The position numbers and the translations under genes are program-made. From JADLBR01 sp964651705 (lineage in GTDB: Bacteria; Verrucomicrobiota; Verrucomicrobiia; JADLBR01), in NCBI GenBank assembly GCA_964651705.1, contig CAZYWZ010000007.1, positions 36,524 through 100,523 of the forward strand: a stretch of 64,000 nt of DNA, written 5' to 3'. Position 1 is the first letter of the stretch; each line of letters begins with the position of its first letter. Below are positions 37,352-46,141 of this stretch, piece by piece. The notes below the pieces were generated by a model. The model saw only the letters and a program-made list of their open reading frames with translations, searched no databases and was not told the DNA's origin.

Positions 37352-38539
37352 TCACTCCGGGCCACCCAAAAATCCGTCCTGCAAAAACACCGGCCTGTAG
37401 CCGCGCCCGGTCACAAACCCGATCGCCCGGTCCATGCGCTCGGCATGGTCCGGCAGATACCGCTGGTAGAAGGGCCAGAAGTATTGCTCGTGAGTGAGCA
37501 GATCGATGATCTCCCCCTGGCGCGGATCGGCCACCACCGGTTCCAGCGACGGCACGATCTTGTCCAGCGGCGTGCTGTTGACCACGATGTCCACCTTGGA
37601 AAAGATCATCCCGCTGGCGAAGTCCTTGAGCAGGTCATGGCGCGACAGCCATTCCGAGCGCGCATCGTCCATCCGATAATTGATGTCCCATTGGCCCTGC
37701 GGGGACTTCCGAAAATAGCCCCCCAGCACCCGCGAGCCACGTTCGTACAACGGTCCCCATGCCTCGGGCCGCGTCATCCCAAAGTGGACGACCACGGCCG
37801 GACTGAAGGCCTCGGGACCGGCAAAGCGATGGATCCGGGCGTTGATCAGGTCCAGGTCGGCGAGCAACTTCTCCACCGGCGCGTCCTGGTACGGGCGCGG
37901 CGGGTCGTTGGCGTAGGCATGAAAGGCCAATCGCAGCCAGCGCGCGTTCGCCTCCCACTCCCCGCGATACCTGTCCGGAAACTGCCCCAGGTTCCACTCG
38001 TCGCCGGTGGTGTAGTAGATGTTCAGCGTGAAGCGCGCGCCGTACTTCTCATGCAATCCCTTGAGCATCTTCAGGTAGAAGCAATCGAATAGCGACGCAT
38101 AGCCCTTCTGGGTGATGTCGCGCAGGAAGAAACTATTGTCGTCGATCACGAAGCGGTACCGCTTCTGCGAGTGGCGGTCCCAGACGAGGCGGGCCTTCGC
38201 CTCCCGGCGCTCGCGGCCGGACTGGGCCGTCGCGACGACCTCCGTTTCCCGCTCCCGCAAGACGGCCGTGCCGCGGAAGGTCTCGCCATCGCGGTTGGCC
38301 GGTCGCCCTTGCACGAGCACCCTGGCTTCCGGCGGCGCCCGGCCAATGACACCGACCTCCAGCCCACCCGGCACCTCGCGACCCAACCGGGCATGCATCA
38401 CCGCCCCATCGATCGGTTCCAATATCTGCATGTCGTCGCCCGCATCGGCCAAGGCCGGTCGAGCGGCCATCGCGCCCCATGCCGCGCCGGCAGAGGCAAG
38501 CAAGAAACCCCGTCGGGAGAGATTGGTCCGAGCGCTCAT
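37352..38539 (-). CDS. Tat-exported protein, possible NodB-like polysaccharide deacetylase fold
   Basis: A 395-residue protein with a twin-arginine signal NLSRRGFLLASAGAAW. The mature part starts with an immunoglobulin-like strand region (about 45-125, IQILEPIDGAVMH-like start to REAKARLVWDR). It continues with FVIDDNSFFLRDI, FDCFYLKMLKGLHEKYGA and FTLNIYY, a pattern reminiscent of the first strands of NodB-type deacetylases (Asp-Asp-x). A late VVHFGMTR, ...YINYRMDD-like stretch and THEQYFWPFY follow. I do not recognise a named family. Start at 38539 with AAGG at 8 bases; in-frame ATGs lie at 38545 and 38554. Convergent with the sialic acid operon. Confidence 0.65.
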   Translation of the reverse strand: MSARTNLSRRGFLLASAGAAWGAMAARPALADAGDDMQILEPIDGAVMHARLGREVPGGLEVGVIGRAPPEARVLVQGRPANRDGETFRGTAVLRERETEVVATAQSGRERREAKARLVWDRHSQKRYRFVIDDNSFFLRDITQKGYASLFDCFYLKMLKGLHEKYGARFTLNIYYTTGDEWNLGQFPDRYRGEWEANARWLRLAFHAYANDPPRPYQDAPVEKLLADLDLINARIHRFAGPEAFSPAVVVHFGMTRPEAWGPLYERGSRVLGGYFRKSPQGQWDINYRMDDARSEWLSRHDLLKDFASGMIFSKVDIVVNSTPLDKIVPSLEPVVADPRQGEIIDLLTHEQYFWPFYQRYLPDHAERMDRAIGFVTGRGYRPVFLQDGFLGGPE

Positions 38540-38633
38540 GGCCATGCCCTTCATGGGGGTGGATCGGCTACTTCCCCACAACAATCCTGCCCGCGGACGA
38601 AGTCAAGTGACGATTCGCGGCCCGCCGGCGTTT

Positions 38634-39827
38634 TCAATTTCCCCGCTTGCCCGGAGGCCCACCCTGGGACGCCGCGATCTCCTGGTCGGGGAACTCCCCC
38701 GCCTCGCCGCGCAGTTGATGCCTCAGGAACCGAGTTACGATCTCGCGCGCCTCGGGTGGAAATCCCTGCCCGTGGCCCCCGCCTTGAACGGTCACGAGCG
38801 TCGATGCCACGCCCACCTTCTTCAGCGCCTCGTGCAGCGCCTCCGACTGCGCGAGCGGCACCACGGGATCCGCATCGCCATGGAGATGCAGGAATGGCGG
38901 ATCGTCTTTGCTGACGTACGTGATCGGGCTGGCCGCCTTCGCCTTCTCCCTATTCTCCTGCAAGGCCCCGCCCACGAGCTTCGCCTCCGGCGAATCCGGC
39001 GCATCGTGATCGATCGGGCCACCCGATTTTGACTGCGCCCCCATCGTCAGCAACTCGCTCGGGCCATAGAAATTCACCACGCAGCTCACGCGGCTGGATA
39101 CCCCCGTGTTCGGTCCGAGATCGCCCTCCAGTTCCTTCACGTCACCACTGGTCCCCAGCAGCGACACCAGATGCCCTCCCGCCGAACTGCCCCATACCGC
39201 GATCTTGTCGGGATCGAGCCCGTGTTTCTCCGCGTTGGCCCGGATCCACCGGATCGCCGCCTTGCAGTCGTATATCTGCTGGGGAAATTGCGCCTCGTCG
39301 GTCAGCCGATAACCGACGCTCACGCCGGCGAACTCCCCGCTCGCCACAAACTCGGAGACCTGCCGGCGCCCGCCGGCCTTGTCGCCATTCCGCCAGCCGC
39401 CGCCATGGATGAACACGACCACCGGCAACTTCACGCCTTTCGGTTCCGCGGGAAGCAACAGGTCCAGCTTCTGCCGCGGGTTGTCGGTGCCAGCGTACGG
39501 CAGGTCCGCCTCCAGCTTGACACCCTCTGGCATCGGCGGCGCGCCACCGCCCGGCCCCCCGGGTCGCTTGCCCGCCGGCGCTCCCTCACGCATGCGCCTG
39601 ACCACCGCCTCATGTTCCTCGCGGGAGACGGACCCATCCCCGTCGGCGTCGATCCTCCCAAAATTCTGGCGCGCCCGCTCGGGCAATTCCTCCCTCGACA
39701 GCTTCCCGTCCCCGTCGGCATCCAGCCGCTTAAAGAAATCACCGGCCGCCGGCTGCCCGAGGCACGGTGCCGCCAGACCCAGCGTCACCACGATGATTCC
39801 GAAGCGTTTCACAAACGTCCTGCCCAT
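38634..39827 (-). CDS. Secreted EF-hand alpha/beta-hydrolase (BD-FAE/acetyl-xylan-esterase-like)
   Basis: A 397-residue exported esterase. A signal peptide (GIIVVTLGLAAPCLG) is followed by two canonical EF-hand loops, DADGDGKLSREE (36-47) and DADGDGSVSREE (60-71), then a Pro/Gly linker and an alpha/beta-hydrolase (about 115-385). The hydrolase has the oxyanion HGGGW, nucleophile elbow GSSAGG, Asp in HGDADPVVP and His in GGGHGQGF. Relatives remove acyl groups from polysaccharides. The EF-hands suggest calcium-dependent attachment or stability. The start at 39827 follows AAAGGAGG. Divergent from the GH172 gene. Confidence 0.88.
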   Translation of the reverse strand: MGRTFVKRFGIIVVTLGLAAPCLGQPAAGDFFKRLDADGDGKLSREELPERARQNFGRIDADGDGSVSREEHEAVVRRMREGAPAGKRPGGPGGGAPPMPEGVKLEADLPYAGTDNPRQKLDLLLPAEPKGVKLPVVVFIHGGGWRNGDKAGGRRQVSEFVASGEFAGVSVGYRLTDEAQFPQQIYDCKAAIRWIRANAEKHGLDPDKIAVWGSSAGGHLVSLLGTSGDVKELEGDLGPNTGVSSRVSCVVNFYGPSELLTMGAQSKSGGPIDHDAPDSPEAKLVGGALQENREKAKAASPITYVSKDDPPFLHLHGDADPVVPLAQSEALHEALKKVGVASTLVTVQGGGHGQGFPPEAREIVTRFLRHQLRGEAGEFPDQEIAASQGGPPGKRGN

Positions 39828-39940
39828 GCGGCCTCCTTTGATTCTGCCCGAGTCCAGGCGATGGAACCCCGCACCCCAGCCAGAGTTGCGGCACCCAAAA
39901 AAATCTACCCCAGGCACAGGGCCCCAGCCACACTCCGCCA

Positions 39941-42055
39941 ATGAAGCGCATCCCATGGATTCCCGCCATCCTCATCTCCCTCTCCGCCTGCCGCACGGCC
40001 AGCGACGAGCTTACCTACCCCGATCTGGTGCGGCGCCTCGTCGACCTCGAGGCCCAGGCCCTCCTCCCAGAACCGGGGGAGCGCAACGCCATGTGGTCGA
40101 GCTACAGCCGCGCCAGCGCTTACGACGCGGCCACCGGCAAGTACGTGGAGTGGGGCATGAACGCCGACGGCGGGAACGTGATCCGCGAGGAGGGCGGCGC
40201 CTCCGTCCTGGCGGAGATGGAAGGGCCCGGCGTCATCTGGCGGATCTGGTCTGCGGCCCCCGACAAGGGCCACGTGAAGATCTTCCTCGACGGGGCCGCC
40301 GATCCCGCCATCGACATGCCTTTCGCCGATCTTTTCACCGGCAAGAGCGCCCCATTCGATTACCCATCGCTCTGTTACAAGGTCACGCCCGTGGAACGGA
40401 AGGGCGGCCTGCAGGGCGGCGGTTGCAACGCCTTCGTCCCGATCCCCTACGCCAAATCGTGCAAGATCGTCGCCGAAAAAGGCTGGGGCAACTTCTACCA
40501 GATCACCTATGCCTCCCTGCCAGAGGGCACCAGGGTATCCTCGTTCACCGGAAAGCACTCCGACGCCGATCGGGAGGCGCTGCAACGCGTGGACCAGTTT
40601 CTCGCGTCGCGGATGGGCGACGATCCCGCCGGCGCCCTCGGCCCCGGGCGCTCTGGCGCCGAAACCGTCCGCGCCAAGGTCGAGGTGGCGGCGGGCCAGT
40701 CCATCGCCATCGCGGAACTTTCTGGCCCGCGCGCCATCACGACCTTGCGCGTGAGGCCAGGCTTCTCCGCCGAGTCCGCGCCCGAGGCCCTCCGCTCCCT
40801 CGCGCTGCGAATCACGTGGGACGGCGAGCCCAGGCCCGCAGTCTGGTCGCCCCTCGGCGATTTTTTCGGCTCCTGCCCGGGGATCAACGAGTTCAAGACC
40901 CTGCCCGTCGGGATGACAGCAGAAGGCTTTTACGCACATTGGTTCATGCCCTTCGCCAAAGACGCGCGGGCGGAGATCGTCAACTCGGGGGATAAACCGT
41001 ACGCCCTGGAGACCGAGGTGACACACGCTCCGTTGACCCGTCCCGCCAAGGCGTACGGGCGCTTCCACGCCAAGTGGCACCGCGGCCCATTCGCGCCATC
41101 GGAACCCGAGCGATGGATGGACTGGCCGCTGCTGAAAACCGAGGGGAGGGGGCGATTCCTCGGCGTCATGCTCCATGTCTGGAACCCCCTCGGCGGCTGG
41201 TGGGGAGAGGGCGACGAGAAGTTCTACGTCGATGGCGAGAGGTTCCCCTCGACCTTCGGCACCGGCAGCGAGGACTACTTCGGTTACGCCTGGTGCCGAC
41301 CAGACCTCTTCCAGCAGGCGTTCCACGCCCAGACGCACAACCCGGGAGGCAATCGGGGCAACGTGTCGGTGTGCCGATGGCAGATCGCCGACAGCGTCCC
41401 CTTCCGGCAATCGTTCTTCGGCACGATCGAGAAATATTTCCCGCAGGCCAAGCTGGGCGAGGAATGGACCACCGCCCGGCAGAAGAGTTGCCACTACGCC
41501 GCACTCGCGTGCTGGTACCTCGCGCCGGGGGGCGATGACCCGTACCCCGAATTGCCGCTGAAGGCGCGCACGGACTACTACGAGGCAACGGTCCCCGAGG
41601 ACCCCGCCGAGCGCAAGATCCCCGGCGCCATAGAGGGCGAGGCCATGACCGTCAAGGAGCGCACGGGCGGCACATCCGTCACGCAACGCATGCGCTATCC
41701 CGGAGGCACCTGGAGCGGCGGCGCCCAACTCTGGTGGCGCGACGCGAAACCCGGGGATCGTCTCGTCCTGAATTTGCCCGTCGCAAAGGAGGGCACTTTC
41801 GAGATCCGCGCGCAACTCACTAGGGCGAGAGACTACGGAATCGTCCAACTGCGCCTCGATGGCAAGGACCTCGGCGCGCCCATCGATTGCTATCACCCCG
41901 AGGTCATCGGCACCGGAGAGATCTCGCTCGGCCACCAGACGCTGCCCGCCGGAACCCACGAGCTCTCCGCCGAGATCACCGGCGCCAACCCCAAGGCGAT
42001 CAGGCGCCACATGTGCGGCATCGATTACCTGTTGCTGCGACCCGCGGCGCGCTGA
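39941..42055 (+). CDS. GH172 / DUF2961 glycoside hydrolase lipoprotein
   Basis: A 704-residue lipoprotein (signal MKRIPWIPAILISLSAC with a lipobox Cys). The catalytic DUF2961 region (about 70-510) has GNVIREEGGASVLAEMEGPG, VIWRIWSAAP, FFGSCPGINEF, FHAKWHRG, GGWWGEGDEKFYVDGE, FGTGSEDYFGYAW and CRWQIAD. GTGSEDY is the strongest family mark. Characterised GH172 enzymes act on fructofuranosides or arabinofuranosides (difructose dianhydride I, D-arabinan). A C-terminal beta-sandwich (about 570-704) may bind carbohydrate. The 85-base gap before it shows no strong promoter. Confidence 0.87.
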   Translation: MKRIPWIPAILISLSACRTASDELTYPDLVRRLVDLEAQALLPEPGERNAMWSSYSRASAYDAATGKYVEWGMNADGGNVIREEGGASVLAEMEGPGVIWRIWSAAPDKGHVKIFLDGAADPAIDMPFADLFTGKSAPFDYPSLCYKVTPVERKGGLQGGGCNAFVPIPYAKSCKIVAEKGWGNFYQITYASLPEGTRVSSFTGKHSDADREALQRVDQFLASRMGDDPAGALGPGRSGAETVRAKVEVAAGQSIAIAELSGPRAITTLRVRPGFSAESAPEALRSLALRITWDGEPRPAVWSPLGDFFGSCPGINEFKTLPVGMTAEGFYAHWFMPFAKDARAEIVNSGDKPYALETEVTHAPLTRPAKAYGRFHAKWHRGPFAPSEPERWMDWPLLKTEGRGRFLGVMLHVWNPLGGWWGEGDEKFYVDGERFPSTFGTGSEDYFGYAWCRPDLFQQAFHAQTHNPGGNRGNVSVCRWQIADSVPFRQSFFGTIEKYFPQAKLGEEWTTARQKSCHYAALACWYLAPGGDDPYPELPLKARTDYYEATVPEDPAERKIPGAIEGEAMTVKERTGGTSVTQRMRYPGGTWSGGAQLWWRDAKPGDRLVLNLPVAKEGTFEIRAQLTRARDYGIVQLRLDGKDLGAPIDCYHPEVIGTGEISLGHQTLPAGTHELSAEITGANPKAIRRHMCGIDYLLLRPAAR

Positions 42056-42130
42056 CCTGAAACCACAAACCGCGGATAACGGGCATGGTTCAGATAATAA
42101 TCTGCAAATAAAATACTTGCGACCGCTTTG

Positions 42131-42198
42131 GTAGCCGCCGACGTGAGGAGGCGGATTCGAGCCACTTGGTACCACCGCCTCCTCACGTCGGCGGCTAC
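42131..42198 (+). repeat. 24-bp perfect inverted repeat (GTAG...CTAC hairpin)
   Basis: The arms at 42131-42154 and 42175-42198 are exact reverse complements (left arm starts GTAGCCGCCGACGTGAGG), with a 20-base loop. It has the same GTAG/CTAC ends as the composite repeats at 3920 and 54725 but an unrelated stem sequence. It lies 75 bases after the GH172 stop and could also terminate transcription. Confidence 0.8.
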
Positions 42199-42246
42199 GA
42201 TGGACGCGAAGTTTCCACATGAATGATGCGGTGCGCGCTGGGCCAG

Positions 42247-42252
42247 TATAAT
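42247..42252 (+). promoter_or_regulatory. Consensus -10 box (TATAAT) before the DUF429 remnant and serine hydrolase
   Basis: A perfect TATAAT in GC-rich surroundings, 45 bases upstream of the ATG at 42297. No clear -35 is seen at 17 bases. Confidence 0.4.
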
Positions 42253-42296
42253 CCCCGGCTGGCGGGCGCGCCGAGACGCGGCATGATTTCCCAGGC

Positions 42297-42563
42297 ATGG
42301 CCTCCGCCACCATCATCGGCATCGACGTCGCCTGGGGCGAGCGCAGGCCCGACGGGATCTGCATCATCCGCGCCTCGGGGCGAATGGCGCGGTGTGAGAC
42401 ACTGGCCCTCTCGCGCGGGGATACGGCATTGGGCGAAGTGGTGGGCGCCACGGCGCGCGACAGGCCGGCCATCCTCGCAATCGATGGCCCGGTGATCGTC
42501 AAGAATCGCAAGGGCGCCACCCCCATTGAATCCAGACCCAACGGCGGCATTTTTACGGGATGA
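42297..42563 (+). pseudogene. N-terminal remnant of a DUF429 family protein
   Basis: An 88-residue frame starting MASATIIGIDVAWGERRPDG and containing AILAIDGPVIVKNRKG, which match the first conserved blocks of DUF429 (predicted RNase H-fold nuclease, normally about 230-280 residues). The frame then stops after GGIFTG, and the stop overlaps the ATG of the serine hydrolase (ATGA). The rest of the domain, including later acidic residues, is missing, so it is either a decayed gene or only a leader coupling translation of the next gene. Confidence 0.6.
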
Positions 42564-44305
42564 CCGCAGCTCGCCGCCAGTCCCCCCACAGGGCGTTTGC
42601 GCTTGGCTTGGCATCCGCAACCCTCCTGCCCTTCATCGCAGCGGGTCAAGGGTCGCCCCAGCCGATCGATCCGGCCGATCAACTGCGAAAAGATCGCCGG
42701 GCCTTCCAGGATCAGGAGCTCATCACCGCCAGACGCTTCGCCCGGATATTCAACCCGGGAGACGCCCCGAGAATCGTCTGGCGGGACTCGGAGGAGATCC
42801 GGCGCCTCGGCGGCGACCCGACGCCCAGGGTGCGGTGGTTCGATTCGGACCTGAACGAGTCAGAGGCGCCAAATGCGCCCGGCCGCTGGGCCGCGTGCGT
42901 CGAGGGAACCGCGCCCAATGGCACGCCCCTGCGCCGCGCCATGACGTTCTACGCGCGGCCCAAGGACTTCTTGCTCTACCCGCCACCGGATCCGCCGCCG
43001 TCGTGGGCCCATCGTCCGGGCCCGATCCCCGAGGCAGTCTGGCGCGAGCACGAGGAGGAACTGATCCGCGTCTTCTGGGACTCGGTGGCCAGAGGCTTCC
43101 TCGACAGCGAGGCCTCGGCCATCCTCGTGGCCGGGCTCGCCGAGGCCGAACCGCTCGGCCACCGCGCCAGGCCGGTCGATTCCGCGGCGACGCTCGACGC
43201 GGATTACCACCTCGCACTGAAGCTGAAGCTGATGGGCCTGACCGACCGGACGCGCCCGCTCCAGCCACCCCGCCACCGCGGGCGCGATCCCGCCCCGATC
43301 CTCCGCGCCGGCCCAGCGCCCAGCGCCGGCATGACCCCGGGCGCCAAGGCCAAAATCGACACCATCTGCCACGCCTGGGCCGCGGACGCCGGCGAGCCTT
43401 TCGTGACCCTCGTCGCGCGACGCGGCATCATCGTGACCCACGAGGCCTTCGGCGAGGATACGTCGGGAAACCCTGTCGATCGCGATTATCGCTGCCAGGT
43501 GTTCTCCATCACGAAGACCATCACCGCACTGCTCTTCAGCCAATTTGTGGATCAGGGGCGGATCGACTTGGAGGGGCAGGTTTCGGACGTATTTCCCGAC
43601 TACCCCAGGGCCGACCCGCACGTTCCCACCTTCCGGCAGTGCTTCATGCACACCAGCGGGCTCACCGGGCACGGCGATTTTGGGGGAATGGGCAATCCCC
43701 ATTTCGAGAACGTTATCCTCAACGGCATCGACGCCAATGAGCCCGGCGCCGTCTATCAATACAGCGGGATGGGTTTCGACCTCGCCGCCAAAGCGATGGA
43801 AATCGTCACCGGAAAAAGCGCCCCCCGGCTCTATCACGACCACCTCTTCCAACCCTTGGGCCTCGAGCACGTCCTCATCACCGACGCCAACGCCGGAGCG
43901 CACCTCACCGCCATCGAACTGGCCACCCTCGCCCAGTGGGTCCTGAACCGCGGCAGCTACGGCGACATGGAATTCATCTCAAAGGAGACATTCGAACGCC
44001 TGCTGCCGGTGCCCGTCAAGGCCACGAAGAAAGGGTACGGCGACGACGAGGGCATCGGCATGCACTGGAACCGCGCGGTCAAGTCTGGCGCGCCCGCACA
44101 CTCAAAGGACCCCGGCGACTGGATCTTCGGCCCGCGCACCGTCGGCCACGGATCCTTCAGCGGATGCCTCTTCGTCTGCGACCTCGACCGCCAGTTGCTC
44201 ATCGTCCAGGCCCGACGCGCGCAAGGCCCGCGCCACGGCGAGTGGGCCACGAAACTCTTCGAGACCGTGGTCGGGTGCGTGACGGAGGAGCCCACCCACC
44301 CGTAG
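42560..44305 (+). CDS. Secreted serine beta-lactamase/esterase-type hydrolase
   Basis: A 581-residue protein. The class C-like domain (about 270-575) has the S-x-x-K motif SITK (Ser316, Lys319), a second-motif Tyr in YQYSGMGF and the third motif as HGSFSG. These serve transesterification in class C beta-lactamases, DD-peptidases and esterases. The first 250 residues (signal peptide, then FQDQELITARRFARIFNPGD and FYARPKDFLLYPPPD) form an extra domain that I cannot name. The ATGA overlap with the DUF429 remnant couples the two frames. A role in polymer or drug hydrolysis cannot be chosen from sequence. Confidence 0.82.
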   Translation: MTAARRQSPHRAFALGLASATLLPFIAAGQGSPQPIDPADQLRKDRRAFQDQELITARRFARIFNPGDAPRIVWRDSEEIRRLGGDPTPRVRWFDSDLNESEAPNAPGRWAACVEGTAPNGTPLRRAMTFYARPKDFLLYPPPDPPPSWAHRPGPIPEAVWREHEEELIRVFWDSVARGFLDSEASAILVAGLAEAEPLGHRARPVDSAATLDADYHLALKLKLMGLTDRTRPLQPPRHRGRDPAPILRAGPAPSAGMTPGAKAKIDTICHAWAADAGEPFVTLVARRGIIVTHEAFGEDTSGNPVDRDYRCQVFSITKTITALLFSQFVDQGRIDLEGQVSDVFPDYPRADPHVPTFRQCFMHTSGLTGHGDFGGMGNPHFENVILNGIDANEPGAVYQYSGMGFDLAAKAMEIVTGKSAPRLYHDHLFQPLGLEHVLITDANAGAHLTAIELATLAQWVLNRGSYGDMEFISKETFERLLPVPVKATKKGYGDDEGIGMHWNRAVKSGAPAHSKDPGDWIFGPRTVGHGSFSGCLFVCDLDRQLLIVQARRAQGPRHGEWATKLFETVVGCVTEEPTHP

Positions 44306-44345
44306 CTGGCCGCGCGAGAACTCGTGGTCATGGGTCCGCTGGCCC

Positions 44346-44445
44346 TTTTGGACTGCGGCGCTGGAGCGCCGCTTTGGCTCTGCCCAACGCCCCGCACGAG
44401 TTGCCCGATCTGTGGATCAGCCCATCCGTTACCCGATGGGCTACC
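44346..44445 (+). repeat. Two adjacent palindromes in the convergent gap
   Basis: TTTTGGACTGCGGCGCTGGA (44346-44365) continues to GCGCCGCTTTGG and holds the 8-bp stem GCGGCGCT/AGCGCCGC (44355-44372), the same type as 17538-17682. At 44419-44445, AGCCCATCCGTTACCCGATG with GGCTAC repeats the stem GCCCATC/GATGGGC found at 54770-54793. The pair separates the serine hydrolase from the convergent beta-helix gene. Confidence 0.6.
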
Positions 44446-44452
44446 ATCGATG

Positions 44453-46141
44453 TCACCGCCCGCCCGCCCCCACCCCAAACCGCATCGGCGCCGCGCCGCG
44501 CTGGTGCGCGCCCATGTCCGGCCTCTGGCCCTCGGGCACCCCGCTGAAGTTGGGCAGGCGCTCGCCGGCGCCCGCGCCGGGGCTCCCGTCGTCCAACTGG
44601 AACCGCCCGGTCAACTTGCCGGGATCCAAACCGCACCCGTCGGCATAGACCGGCTCCCCGCGAACGCCGTGCGCCTCGCTCCCCTCCGGCACCTTCCCGT
44701 TGAACAGGTCATAATCGAAATCGTTGCCGGCGTTGCGCTCGTTGGCGCTCGCGGAATGATTCTCGGCGGACATCACGTGGAGGATGTTGTTGCGCGAGAT
44801 GGTGTGCTTGACGATCCGAGCGCCGCCGAGCCCGCCGGTGGAACGCCATTCGGGCGGCCCGAAGATCGTGTTGTGAAAGATGTACTGCAGGCCACTCATC
44901 CAATCCTCGCTGTTCGCGTAGCCCATTTTCAGGAAGGGCCCCCCGCTGTCCCCCGGCCTCTTCTGGCTGCGGGCGCCCACGTTGCCCCATATATATAGCG
45001 GCCCGATGGATGTCGCCGCGTTGCCGATCATGATCATCGACTGCGTGATGTAGTTGCCCCACACCCGCACGTTGCGGTTGCCGCCCTCGACTTCCAACCC
45101 GTCATCCCAGCAGTGGCTCACGAGATTCCCGTAGATATCCGAGTCGTGACCGGGCGAACCTTTGTAGCTGCCGTTGCTGCCGCCGCCGACGATGTCGTTG
45201 TACATGCGGTCCATGTCGGACCACATCTCGCAATAGCGGATGACGTGGTTGCCCGCGGTATTAAACAACGAGATGCACTGCGGCCCGGCTGTATGCGTCG
45301 GATGGACCGGCTCGTACCACGTGCTGCCGTCACACGCGGGGTGGTGCATCTTGCAGCGCTGGATGATCAAACGCCTCACGTCGGCGGCCCGCGAGAAGAT
45401 GGCCGAATCACAGTTGTTCCCAAAGCCGGTCTCGGGATTCAGCCGGCCCCAGTCCGAGATATCGCAATCCTCGATGACGATGTCGTGACCCCCCTCGATC
45501 AGGATCGCGCCGATCGCCGAGCTCCGCTTCGTGATGGGCGTGCCCGCGCCCTTGACCTTCAGGCCACGCAGGATGACGTGCGAGGCGTTGATCGTGACGC
45601 AGGAATCGTGCCCGTGCCGCACGTCGATCGTCGCGCCACGCCCGTCGTAGATGCGGTAGGCGCCCGGGGATCCCGATTCCGTGATCGCCAGCGGCGCGTC
45701 GCCGCCAGGCACGCGCACGGTCTCGCCAACGGGAAAATCTTCTCCCCATGTCGCCGCGGTAATTGTCGCCGCCTTCGGCGTCCCTTCCAGCGACAGCGCT
45801 ATCTCATAGTTCGCGCCCGGCACGAGATGCACGATGCTGCCCCGATAGTCCGCCAGGTCCTCGTCGGTCCCGGCGATGGGGTGATACCGCATCGGCAGGC
45901 CCTCGTTCCATCCGGACTCGCCCTCGCGACGATAGCGGACCAACACGCGCTTCTCCGCGCAACCGCCGGGCGGCGACCAGTACAGGCCGATGCAGTGGAA
46001 TGTGGGGATCGCGACGGGCGCCGCGTCGGAGGCCATGGCGTGCGACATCATCCCGCAGCACGCGATGGCGCACACCGCCAAGTTGGACTTCGTGAGAACA
46101 GTCGCGCCGGCTCTCATCGGATCACCCTTGATGTCGCTCAC
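44453..46141 (-). CDS. Secreted right-handed parallel beta-helix protein (pectate-lyase-like fold)
   Basis: A 562-residue exported protein (signal NLAVCAIACCGMMSHAMA). An N-terminal Fn3-like segment (about 45-140) precedes a beta-helix of repeated short strands (VTINASHVILRGLKVKGAG, AILIEGGHDIVIEDCDISDWG, RLIIQRCKMHHPACDG, NHVIRYCEMWSDMDRMYND, VRVWGNYITQSMIMIGNAA). The fold is that of polysaccharide lyases and hydrolases, but catalytic residues are not identifiable. GTG at 46141 overlaps the rhamnosidase stop (GTGA) and has GGAG 8 bases upstream. An internal ATG at 46117 with AAGG is an alternative. It forms an operon with the GH106 gene. Confidence 0.82.
   Translation of the reverse strand: MSDIKGDPMRAGATVLTKSNLAVCAIACCGMMSHAMASDAAPVAIPTFHCIGLYWSPPGGCAEKRVLVRYRREGESGWNEGLPMRYHPIAGTDEDLADYRGSIVHLVPGANYEIALSLEGTPKAATITAATWGEDFPVGETVRVPGGDAPLAITESGSPGAYRIYDGRGATIDVRHGHDSCVTINASHVILRGLKVKGAGTPITKRSSAIGAILIEGGHDIVIEDCDISDWGRLNPETGFGNNCDSAIFSRAADVRRLIIQRCKMHHPACDGSTWYEPVHPTHTAGPQCISLFNTAGNHVIRYCEMWSDMDRMYNDIVGGGSNGSYKGSPGHDSDIYGNLVSHCWDDGLEVEGGNRNVRVWGNYITQSMIMIGNAATSIGPLYIWGNVGARSQKRPGDSGGPFLKMGYANSEDWMSGLQYIFHNTIFGPPEWRSTGGLGGARIVKHTISRNNILHVMSAENHSASANERNAGNDFDYDLFNGKVPEGSEAHGVRGEPVYADGCGLDPGKLTGRFQLDDGSPGAGAGERLPNFSGVPEGQRPDMGAHQRGAAPMRFGVGAGGR

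Noticed and set aside
42526..43740. 404-codon plus-strand frame in the serine hydrolase gene
   Set aside because: Shadow frame of the S-x-x-K hydrolase; Arg/Pro-rich with no domain.
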